This document shows positions 15,525 through 22,546 of a stretch of 32,235 bases of DNA, in pieces (position 1 is the first letter of the stretch; every line of letters starts with the position of its first letter). Below the pieces are notes generated by a model that made no database searches, had not been told where the DNA came from, and saw only the letters and a list, made by a program, of their open reading frames with translations. Made by a program: the position numbers and the translations under genes. Source of the stretch: AV17 sp046262735 (GTDB lineage Bacteria > Verrucomicrobiota > Verrucomicrobiia > Chthoniobacterales > UBA10450); contig JBHEMD010000040.1 in NCBI GenBank assembly GCA_046262735.1, forward strand, positions 1-32,235, given 5' to 3'.

Positions 15525-16625
15525 CTAATGCGCCGGTTGCAAGATGTAATCGGATTTGTCCCAGAGATATTTGAGCTGGATTTGGGTCGAACGAATGGCG
15601 GCGGCCGAGCTGTCGCTGCTGGCGATGATCAGGCTGTTGGCGCCGATTTTCAGGCTGCTCAAGGGGACGACTTTCTGCGCGCGCAGCCAGCCGGTGTAGC
15701 GGAACTGCATCTGTTTGAGCAGCGGTTCCATCTCGCCGCGGTAAGCGGGATCGGCCAACTCGGGCAGGATGAGCGAGACCGGGCCGATGTCTTCGCCATT
15801 GAGATAAACCTGGGGCGGCGTGGCGATGTGCGGACTTGCTACGTCGAATGTGAGCACGGCCAGGAGCGGTTGCGCTTCGACACCGAACTCAAACATCGCC
15901 GCGTCCTGAACATCCGGGCCGATCTGGATTGTCTCGGCGGCAAGCGTCGCGGTTACAGTGCCGAATTTCTCGGTGTCCTCAGCCGGCGGATGGAGCGGCG
16001 GCATGGAGGAAAACGGCTCCGGAATCACGTCGCGATGCTGGGCTGCGAGCGGGTGCGCCACTTCGCTGCTCGTCATCCAATCGAGATACGCGCCGCGCAC
16101 GGTCGCGCCATCGCCGGGCACCTCGATGTCGATCAAAGAAATTCCCTGCATCGGGATGAGTGCGGAATCGGAGCTGGGCAAACTGATCCCGATCCCGAGC
16201 TCGCCGGAGTGCAAAAGCTGTGTGCCGGATTCGTCCCACGCGGTCAATTGCGGGCGCGCATTCGGTTTGTCGTCGAAGAACAATCGGAAGAACAGGATCC
16301 GATAGTCACCCGGCGGTTGCGCGACCTGAATCCGAAAAACAGTCTTCGGCGAGCCATTGTTCTGATCGCGGGCCGCAATCATTCGCACCGACTCGACCCA
16401 AGTGGGCGCGGCTTGCGTCGTGGCGCTTGCATCGACGTGCTGGCGCAAATCGATCCAGGCGTTTTGGGGTGTCGTTAGACCCGCCGAAAAGGCCCCTGTG
16501 TGCTGCTGCTCCGCGACACTCGTTTCCGCCGGCGCGGGCAAGAGTGCGTCGGTAAAAGCTTCCTGCGCGTGAACAACCGCAGTTGCACCGATCAACAGCG
16601 CGCACCCAATGACCCGAGGACCCAT
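15525..16625 (-). CDS. Secreted protein of unknown function between gspF and gspG
   Basis: I do not recognise this 366-residue protein. It has a clear signal peptide (about residues 1-20, cut after VVHA) and no later membrane segment, so it should be periplasmic or secreted. The body is beta-rich, with segments such as TVFRIQVAQPPGDYRILFFRLFF broken by loops, and reads like one or two beta-sandwich domains. Cysteines are absent from the mature part. It starts 24 bases after gspF ends and finishes 43 bases before gspG, so it is almost certainly part of the secretion operon. It may be a dedicated substrate, a periplasmic accessory or a surface-anchoring factor. Confidence 0.8.
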   Translation of the reverse strand: MGPRVIGCALLIGATAVVHAQEAFTDALLPAPAETSVAEQQHTGAFSAGLTTPQNAWIDLRQHVDASATTQAAPTWVESVRMIAARDQNNGSPKTVFRIQVAQPPGDYRILFFRLFFDDKPNARPQLTAWDESGTQLLHSGELGIGISLPSSDSALIPMQGISLIDIEVPGDGATVRGAYLDWMTSSEVAHPLAAQHRDVIPEPFSSMPPLHPPAEDTEKFGTVTATLAAETIQIGPDVQDAAMFEFGVEAQPLLAVLTFDVASPHIATPPQVYLNGEDIGPVSLILPELADPAYRGEMEPLLKQMQFRYTGWLRAQKVVPLSSLKIGANSLIIASSDSSAAAIRSTQIQLKYLWDKSDYILQPAH

Positions 16626-16649
16626 AGAAAATTGGGCGCCGAGACTATC

Positions 16650-17969
16650 TTAGTGCGAACGAAACTGCAAGCTATGCGTCATCTCGAAGACGGCCGAGAG
16701 AATGCTCCAAACCACCGCGCCCACCAGGAGGGCGATCACCACGATGATCACAATCGGCAGCATCGTCGCGATCAACGTCATCGTGCGATCCAGCTCGCGC
16801 TCGTAAACGTCGGCGATTGTCTGCATCGTTTCGGCGAAATGGCCGGTTTGCTCGCCCACCGCCATCATGTCGGTGAACAGATGCGGAAAAAGCTGCTGCC
16901 CGCTCAAGGCTGCGGAAAGCGTCGCGCCGTCCACGACCGCACGCCGCACCTCGGCCAGCTTCGTTTCCAAAAATCTGTTGCCTGCGATTTCGGCCACGAG
17001 GTCAAGCGCGCGGAGCAGCGGGATGCCGTTCTCGATCAATGTGCCAAGGGTGCGCGCGAACTGCGCGTAATAGCCCTGGCGTTGCACGCGGCCATAACCG
17101 GGGACGCGCAATCGGAACCGGTCCCACGCGATGCGCCCTTCATCGCTGCGGACAAACGCGCGCCACGCGGCGAGCGCCGCACCAATGATGAGCAATCCCA
17201 GCCACCAATAGGTGGTGAAATTGTGATGCACTGAGAGCAGGATTCGCGTCGGCAGCGGTAACGCGCCGCCTGTCTGCGACATGAACGCGGTCAATTGCGG
17301 CACGAGATAAGTCACGAACACGACGACCAGGGCGCTGCCGGCCAGGGCCAGCGCCGCCGGATAGATCAGCGCCTGCTGGATGCGGTCGCGCAAAATTTTT
17401 GTCTGCGTGAGATGTTTCACCACGCGCAGCAGAATCTGCGGCAGCGCGCCGCTCGCCTCACCGGCCGCGACGAGATTCACATACACCGGCGGAAAAATTC
17501 GCGGAAACTCGCGCAAAGCCTGCGAGAAACTGCGGCCTTCCACCAGCGCCTGGTGCAGGGTGCGCGTCAACTGTTGCAGTCGCGGCTGCTGCAGCCGTTT
17601 TTCCAGGATCGACAATCCCTCGTCGAGCGTCATGCCCGCCTCGAGCAAATGCGCGAGTTGCTCGGTAAAGACGAGCAACTGGCTCTGCGGAATTTTCAAC
17701 TGCTGCGCGCTCGGCGTGACGAGGGGTGCGGCGGATTTTACCGGGCCGCCGGTGGTTCGGGCAAAGCGCGGCAGCCGAAATCGTTTTGGCGGGACCGATT
17801 TATTTGCTGGCTGAGTCTCTGGCGCCGCCGCTGCCACCGCTTCAATCCGAATTGGGACGCACTGTTGCTGTTCGATCTGGCGAATTGCGACGGATCGATC
17901 CGGGCAGTCCAAAACCCCTTCCACCAGCGCGCCCTGCGCATTGCGCGCCCGATAAGCAAACTGTGGCAT
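16650..17969 (-). CDS. gspF: GspF inner-membrane platform protein
   Basis: This 439-residue protein begins MPQFAYRARNAQGALVEGVL, the standard GspF/PilC N-terminus, so I use the ATG at 17969 rather than the in-frame ATG at 18071. Two repeated T2SSF helical domains follow. The first has FTEQLAHLLEAGMTLDEGL and ends with VAAGEASGALPQIL; the second has FARTLGTLIENGIPLLRAL and ends with MMAVGEQTGHFAETM. Membrane segments lie after each repeat and at the C-terminus. GspF anchors the pseudopilus assembly machine. The linker after the N-terminal domain (about residues 45-95) is longer and more Pro/Lys-rich than usual. It is the first gene of the minus-strand half of the cluster. Confidence 0.93.
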   Translation of the reverse strand: MPQFAYRARNAQGALVEGVLDCPDRSVAIRQIEQQQCVPIRIEAVAAAAPETQPANKSVPPKRFRLPRFARTTGGPVKSAAPLVTPSAQQLKIPQSQLLVFTEQLAHLLEAGMTLDEGLSILEKRLQQPRLQQLTRTLHQALVEGRSFSQALREFPRIFPPVYVNLVAAGEASGALPQILLRVVKHLTQTKILRDRIQQALIYPAALALAGSALVVVFVTYLVPQLTAFMSQTGGALPLPTRILLSVHHNFTTYWWLGLLIIGAALAAWRAFVRSDEGRIAWDRFRLRVPGYGRVQRQGYYAQFARTLGTLIENGIPLLRALDLVAEIAGNRFLETKLAEVRRAVVDGATLSAALSGQQLFPHLFTDMMAVGEQTGHFAETMQTIADVYERELDRTMTLIATMLPIVIIVVIALLVGAVVWSILSAVFEMTHSLQFRSH

Positions 17970-18089
17970 TGGGCCAGAAAGTAATTCGAAATCCCGACTT
18001 CGACATTCCGAATTTCGCGCTGTCGCCCCGGTCTGCCCCCCACACCGAAGCATGGCGGGTGACCGTCGCATTATTTCTTAGCGGCAGCC

Positions 18090-18170
18090 TTTTGGAGTGC
18101 GGCAGTGCTCTGCCGCTTTTGGATCGCGACTAAGCTCTCAAAAGCGCCGGAGCTCCGGCGCACTCCAAAA
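18090..18170. repeat. Inverted pair of TTTTGGAGTGCG-type REP-like elements
   Basis: The left copy (18090-18121) has flank TTTTGGAGT, hairpin GCGGCAG-TGCT-CTGCCGC and flank TTTTG. The right copy (18139-18170) is the inverse orientation with hairpin GCGCCGG-AGCT-CCGGCGC and the same flanks. The GGAG at the hairpin foot is typical of REP sequences. Stem bases differ between the copies in matched pairs, which keeps the hairpin. Related copies are at 29874-29904 and 29940-29971. Confidence 0.8.
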
Positions 18171-18214
18171 CGTTCCCGACCGACATCCACGCGAGAAAAT
18201 TGCCGGAAAAAACC

Positions 18215-18244
18215 TTGGACAATTCTTTTTCGGCCCGCTAGTCT
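18215..18244 (+). promoter_or_regulatory. Possible sigma70-type promoter
   Basis: TTGGAC (18215-18220) and TAGTCT (18239-18244) are separated by 18 bases, fair matches to -35 and -10 boxes. Transcription would run toward the small peptide gene at 18526 through a leader of about 270 bases. Evidence is sequence match only. Confidence 0.35.
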
Positions 18245-18525
18245 CCGCGCCGATTGGTGGAGTGAAGACACTGCGTAGAGCCATAGGGCCTGGCCTGATC
18301 GCAGGCGGGATGTCGATTTTTGCCTCCTGCTTTTCCACGGCTGTCAATTTCCCTCACGATCATCGCCGAACCGCCGGCGACGGCGTCGACAAGCGAGCCG
18401 CTGAGACTTGCTGGCCGAATTTCTGCCGGGCCTTATTACCGATTGGTCGCGCATGAATTGATCGGCTTGCGGACAATTTTCCCCCCGATTTCGATGGCAC
18501 GAATGCTGCAGCTAAAAACCATACA

Positions 18526-18693
18526 ATGAAACGAGCCGTTCTTGGGGTTGTCCTCGCGCTTGCGCTTTGTTCGCAAGTTTGGGCGATCATCCGGCCGCCG
18601 TTCCCGGTTAAACCAGCCCCACCGGGCCGCGGCCACCTGATCGTTATCGGCGACGATTCAATTCGGCAGGCGCGCTCCGAGCCTGCCCGCTAA
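18526..18693 (+). CDS. Small putative secreted peptide (55 residues)
   Basis: The ATG at 18526 opens a 55-codon frame ending TAA at 18691-18693. The product begins MKRAVLGVVLALALCSQVWA, a textbook signal peptide with cleavage expected after VWA. It continues as a short mature part rich in Pro and Gly, IRPPFPVKPAPPGRGHLIVI, ending in a charged tail. Translation signal is weak: no obvious ribosome binding site precedes the ATG. The signal-peptide character and absence of a competing gene support it. I do not know its function or family. Confidence 0.45.
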   Translation: MKRAVLGVVLALALCSQVWAIIRPPFPVKPAPPGRGHLIVIGDDSIRQARSEPAR

Positions 18694-18793
18694 GGTTCGC
18701 GAATTGGTCGCGAGCTTCCGCGCCCTTTTTGTCGCTACTCGCCGTTGCCGATTTAAAGATCGCCGAGAGGTGAAGACCGACGTTTTCGAACAG

Positions 18794-18823
18794 AACACCC
18801 GCCGGAGCGATCCGGCGGGTGTT
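18794..18823 (-). terminator. Strong hairpin, likely terminator of the Asp-box protein gene
   Basis: A perfect 12-base-pair stem (AACACCCGCCGG with CCGGCGGGTGTT) around the six-base loop AGCGAT lies 14 bases downstream of the stop of the minus-strand gene at 18838. The T-run on the minus strand is short (GTGTTCTGTT), so it is a strong hairpin but not an ideal intrinsic terminator. Confidence 0.75.
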
Positions 18824-18837
18824 GCGTCAAGGTTGCT

Positions 18838-20661
18838 TCACTGGCCGAGACCATTGGCGATGGTAAACATGGTATCGGGCGTGGCTGCTTGCGGGGCGGG
18901 AGCGGGCGGCGGGAATCTCCCGTCAGCAAAAGTGATGACGAACTGGTTGAACCCTAGCAGGTCGCTGGAGTTGTAATCGCCGAAATTAGGCCGGGCATCC
19001 GCCCGCACAAACCAACTGGTGGCGACATCGGTTTGCACGCGGTCGGGGCCGAAGGTTGCGCCGTTGTTCTTCGACACGTTCGCCCATGCGTCGGTGAGTA
19101 CGTTTGCGACCGGATCGTTTCGCCGATCCAGCCAGTTACCATAGACATATCCATTCTTATTGACCTGCACGGTCGGGAACACGTGACTGGTTGTGCCGGG
19201 GTCGTCGTTTACTTTGACTGGCAGTCCGACCACCGTCGCATTCCCGGTCAGAGTGCTAACGTAAATATTGGCGGCCTTTGCGTACGGAGGTCCGGAAGCC
19301 ACTGGCGTCTGTCCGCTGAAGTAGGTCACGTAGACGTTGCCAAAGCCGGTGCGCGAGGTCTCACTGGACGTGAACACCCCATCATCCTGCCCTTTGTCTG
19401 GGTTATTGTAGGGTGCGTTCAGAATCGACGCCCGGCCACGGTTGTAACCGTTCGGCTCGCCTTGCGGGTTAACATCAGCAATGAAAAGCTCCGACGTCCA
19501 AGTCATTCCGTCGGTGTCGGAGTATGCATATTCGACCCGCTCATCAGTCTCGGCGCCAGTGATTACGTTGAACTGTTGCGCGATCCAGCTGGCCACGACC
19601 CGATATGGCCCGGGTATAACTGAGAATGGCGTCGTAATTGGCATCGTCGCCTGATTGAAAGTGTCCACTTCATTAGGCACGATCGTGTAGGGGCCATCCC
19701 AATTAGCCTGCGAGACAGTCGCAAGATTTGCGCACCCCAGACACCGCATCAGCTCAAGCGGCGTTTGCCCTGAAGGGGTGAACCGCGTGTACGTGACGTA
19801 CATCGTCCCGGTCGTCTGGTCGACGTATGCCCATTCTTTGTCCAGGAAGTCCTGGTTCGTCAGTGTATTGGGCTGGAGGATCACGATCGGCGGCTCCCAG
19901 ACAATGCGCTCGCTCGGCAGGTTCTTCGTGTCGGGAGTCCCATATGGTCTTTTGCCGTTGAGACAGGTCGTGTTCGCCATCGACTCCGCGGTGGTCGGCG
20001 GGGCGATTTGAAACGTGCCGCGATTCATGCTGATCGAGAAAGAGTCATCGGGCAGCTTGTAGATTGAGAAGTAGAAGAAGCGTTGTGTCTTGTGGTGGAC
20101 GATGATGACCGGATCCCCGAAGTAGGCGTCAACCCCTGATGTTCCCGCAGGCTCATTGCCAGGGATCAGCGGGGGCAGACCGCCGCCATCAACAAACGTG
20201 TTCCCGCCGTTGACCGAGTAAGCGTAGCCGCTCAGTCCCTGACTGCGGTCGTAGAATCCCCACGAGTCGTTATATCCCACGACTATTTTCTTGCCCATTG
20301 ATCCCGTCGCGTTGAGCACGGCGAGTTCCGTTTCGCTCTGCACTGTCCGTTCGCGGGCGGGCGCAGGCGGATCGAGACAGGGATCATTCGCGTACGAGTT
20401 GCCGCCACGGCCATTGTCGTGATAGCCCGGTTGAGGAGTGTTCGGATCAGCCGGGCCATAGACTGCGGCCAATCCGCCAGCCGAAAGGAAGTCTTCGGAC
20501 GGATGACCTTTGTAGAGGCCGACCTTGATGCCGTTCAGACTGGGCACTTGTGCATTTGCCACTGCCGCGACCGCCAGCGATGCGCCGATCGAACAGAGAA
20601 TGAAAGCGCGGAATACGTGAGAATTAAACGCGCCGAATTCGCGAGATTGTTTTTTTGTCAT
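18838..20661 (-). CDS. Secreted Asp-box protein, sialidase-fold-like
   Basis: I chose the ATG at 20661 because it gives a signal peptide (about residues 1-37, ending AVANA before QVPSL); the frame is open further upstream but without protein character. The 607-residue product contains three Asp-box (BNR) motifs: SVNGGNTF (149-156), SDTDGMTW (381-388) and SKNNGATF (530-537). These mark beta-propellers of the sialidase type. The catalytic Arg triad and Tyr/Glu of true sialidases cannot be assigned, so it may be a non-enzymatic propeller or another glycosidase. The N-terminal part carries a Gly/Asn-rich loop and cysteines near 95, 233, 307 and 310. It stands alone between tRNA-Cys and a strong hairpin, so it is likely monocistronic. 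Confidence 0.8.
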   Translation of the reverse strand: MTKKQSREFGAFNSHVFRAFILCSIGASLAVAAVANAQVPSLNGIKVGLYKGHPSEDFLSAGGLAAVYGPADPNTPQPGYHDNGRGGNSYANDPCLDPPAPARERTVQSETELAVLNATGSMGKKIVVGYNDSWGFYDRSQGLSGYAYSVNGGNTFVDGGGLPPLIPGNEPAGTSGVDAYFGDPVIIVHHKTQRFFYFSIYKLPDDSFSISMNRGTFQIAPPTTAESMANTTCLNGKRPYGTPDTKNLPSERIVWEPPIVILQPNTLTNQDFLDKEWAYVDQTTGTMYVTYTRFTPSGQTPLELMRCLGCANLATVSQANWDGPYTIVPNEVDTFNQATMPITTPFSVIPGPYRVVASWIAQQFNVITGAETDERVEYAYSDTDGMTWTSELFIADVNPQGEPNGYNRGRASILNAPYNNPDKGQDDGVFTSSETSRTGFGNVYVTYFSGQTPVASGPPYAKAANIYVSTLTGNATVVGLPVKVNDDPGTTSHVFPTVQVNKNGYVYGNWLDRRNDPVANVLTDAWANVSKNNGATFGPDRVQTDVATSWFVRADARPNFGDYNSSDLLGFNQFVITFADGRFPPPAPAPQAATPDTMFTIANGLGQ

Positions 20662-20943
20662 GTGAATGTGGGTTGCAGTACCCATTCGCGATTTCAGTTG
20701 GAAACGGACGTGTCTCGACGCGATCTTTTCGAACGGAAATGTTGGCGGAGTTTTTCTGATTTCGTTTTTGAAAGACCGACTATTTTCGGCGCATCCTTCG
20801 TAAGATGCTCGCAGCCAATTGGAACAGGCGGCGCGAATGGAGCCGGCAGGGTCCAGGGAAACTCCACCCGCGCGGATAACAAAACGTAACAAAAGTTGAT
20901 GCCCCGCTTTTGTATTCCAATGAAAATCGACAGTCAGGATCAA

Positions 20944-21015
20944 AGGCGGGGGCGGGAATCGAACCCGCGAATAGCGGTTTTGCAGACCGCAGCCTTACCA
21001 CTTGGCTACCCCGCC
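20944..21015 (-). tRNA. tRNA-Cys (anticodon GCA)
   Basis: The minus strand folds as a cloverleaf. The acceptor stem is GGCGGGG with CCCCGCC. The D arm is GCC...GGC, the anticodon stem has loop CTGCAAA with anticodon GCA, and the T arm has loop GGTTCGAATCC. The discriminator base is T (U73), an identity element of tRNA-Cys. CCA is not encoded. It lies upstream of, and on the same strand as, the Asp-box protein gene. Confidence 0.97.
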
Positions 21016-21145
21016 GGTTTCCGCGCGAGAGCAGATTATCGAGGCTGAGGGAGCGCGGGTCAATGTGCCGACTTGTGAATCGTGATCAGTGAACAGTTCG
21101 CTTTAGCGCTTTAACCCCTCAACGCTTCAACGCTATCTTCATGGC

Positions 21146-22426
21146 GTGACCTCGCGTTCTGCGCAGCTTTTCGCGCGCGCGCAAAAATATATTCCCGGCG
21201 GAGTCAATTCGCCGGTGCGCGCGTTCCGCAACGTCGGCGGCGAACCGTTTTTCGTCGCGCGCGCCGAAGGTGCGAAGATCTGGGACGTCGATGACAACGA
21301 ATACATCGATTACGTCGGCAGTTGGGGGCCGGCGATTCTTGGACATGCTCCGAAAGTAGTGATCGACGCCGTGCGCGATGCAGCCGCGCGGGGAGTTAAC
21401 TTCGGTATTCCAAACCCGCTCGAAGTGGAATTGGCCGAATTGATCTGTCAATGGATGCCGTCGATCGAAAAAGTGCGGATGGTCAACAGCGGCACCGAAG
21501 CGGCGATGTCGTGCATCCGCCTCGCGCGCGGATTCGCCGGGCGCGACAAGATCATCAAGTTCGACGGGTGTTACCATGGCCATGCTGACGCGCTCCTGGT
21601 CAAATCCGGCAGCGGCGCGCTCACCCACGGCCAGCCCGACAGCGCCGGCGTGCCGCAAGCGTTCGTCAATCTGACCACTTCGCTCCCGTTCAACGATGTC
21701 GATCTTGTGCGAAAAGCATTCGCAGAAAATAAAAGCCAGATCGCCGCAGTCATTCTCGAGCCGATCCCGGCGAACGCGGGGCTTTATTTTCCAAAGAACA
21801 ATTTCTTGTCGATCTTGCGCGAGGAATGCACACGGCATGACGCGCTTCTAATTTTCGACGAAGTGATGACTGGGTTCCGCGTCGCGCGCGGCGGCGCGCA
21901 AGGACTCTACGGGGTCAAACCTGACCTCACCGTCCTTGGCAAAGTGATCGGTGGCGGTTTGCCGGTTGGCGCATTTGGGGGGCGCGCCGAAATCATGGAT
22001 CGGCTTTCACCCGGCGGCCCGGTTTATCAGGCCGGGACCTTGTCCGGGAATCCGCTCGCCATGGCCGCGGGTCTGGCGCAGTTGCGCGAGCTCGATCGGA
22101 TCAACGGCTGGAAGATGCTCGAAGAATGCGGCGCCCAGTTTGAGCACCGCGTCCGAGACGCGCTTCGCCACTCAAAGATCAAAACAACTTTTCATCGCAT
22201 CGGGTCAATGTGCTGCTTGTTCTTTGCTCCCGGCCCGATTGTCGATCTTGTCGGCGCAAAACGCAGCGACTTGAAAATGTTTGCCAAATATTTTCACGGT
22301 TGCCGCGAGCGCGGCGTCTTTTTCCCGCCGTCGCAATTCGAAACTGCATTCATCTCGACTGCCCACACTGCCGACGACATCGAGAAAACAGTTTCAGTTG
22401 TGCGGGAAGCGTTGACGAACTGCTGA
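21146..22426 (+). CDS. hemL: Glutamate-1-semialdehyde 2,1-aminomutase
   Basis: This 426-residue PLP enzyme converts glutamate-1-semialdehyde to 5-aminolevulinate, the last step of the C5 route to tetrapyrroles. It has the HemL N-terminus SAQLFARAQKYIPGGVNSPV, the MVNSGTEAAMSCIRLAR region near 112-128, the cofactor Asp in FDEVMTGFR (about 237-245) and the PLP lysine K266 in LGKVIGGGLPVGAFGG. Length is normal. Translation appears to start at GTG 21146; an ATG at 21141 is in another frame and stops at once. It is divergent from tRNA-Cys and followed by a repeat rather than by another heme gene. Confidence 0.97.
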   Translation: MTSRSAQLFARAQKYIPGGVNSPVRAFRNVGGEPFFVARAEGAKIWDVDDNEYIDYVGSWGPAILGHAPKVVIDAVRDAAARGVNFGIPNPLEVELAELICQWMPSIEKVRMVNSGTEAAMSCIRLARGFAGRDKIIKFDGCYHGHADALLVKSGSGALTHGQPDSAGVPQAFVNLTTSLPFNDVDLVRKAFAENKSQIAAVILEPIPANAGLYFPKNNFLSILREECTRHDALLIFDEVMTGFRVARGGAQGLYGVKPDLTVLGKVIGGGLPVGAFGGRAEIMDRLSPGGPVYQAGTLSGNPLAMAAGLAQLRELDRINGWKMLEECGAQFEHRVRDALRHSKIKTTFHRIGSMCCLFFAPGPIVDLVGAKRSDLKMFAKYFHGCRERGVFFPPSQFETAFISTAHTADDIEKTVSVVREALTNC

Positions 22427-22459
22427 ACCGCAACGCGTTAACCGCGCCGCTATTTCTCC

Positions 22460-22546
22460 TTTGTCATTCCGAGCGAAGTCGAGGAATCTCTTGCTCTTAA
22501 TCCCGGGCAACAGTGAGAGATGTCTCGACTCCGCTCGACATGACAA
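22460..22546. repeat. Inverted pair of GTCATTCCGAGCG-type repeat arms
   Basis: The left arm (22460-22492) contains TTTGTCATTCCGAGCGAAGT. The right arm (22515-22546) contains its inverse with changes, CTCGACTCCGCTCGACATGA. Inner palindromes CGAGCGAAGTCG and CGACTCCGCTCG are also present. I recall this as a widespread dispersed repeat in soil bacteria, which needs checking. It sits between hemL and the hydrolase-glycosyltransferase gene and holds that gene's candidate start codons. Confidence 0.75.

Larger units (their letters stand above)
17970..18525. other. Long stretch without a confident gene upstream of gspF
   Basis: This interval holds a REP-like pair (18090-18170), a promoter-like sequence (18215-18244) and about 280 bases of apparent leader. 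A weak plus-strand frame from GTG 18262 to 18456 encodes 64 residues with a hydrophobic N-terminus ending in a lipobox-like IFASC, but the rest does not look like a protein and the ribosome binding site is poorly spaced. I do not call it a gene. The start of gspF transcription should also lie here. Confidence 0.5.

Noticed and set aside
15384..16478. Plus-strand open frame (364 codons) opposite the secreted unknown and gspG
   Set aside because: It runs antisense across two genes with a signal peptide and a pseudopilin leader; composition is shadow-like.
18090..18170. Insertion sequence ends
   Set aside because: Inverted pair is only about 80 bases overall with no transposase; it fits a REP pair instead.
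18262..18456. GTG-started 64-codon frame with a lipobox-like IFASC
   Set aside because: Ribosome binding site badly spaced, and the part after the hydrophobic stretch does not look like a protein; left as a note only.
21141..21149. ATG at 21141 as the start of hemL
   Set aside because: It is out of frame with hemL and reaches a stop after two codons; GTG at 21146 is in frame.
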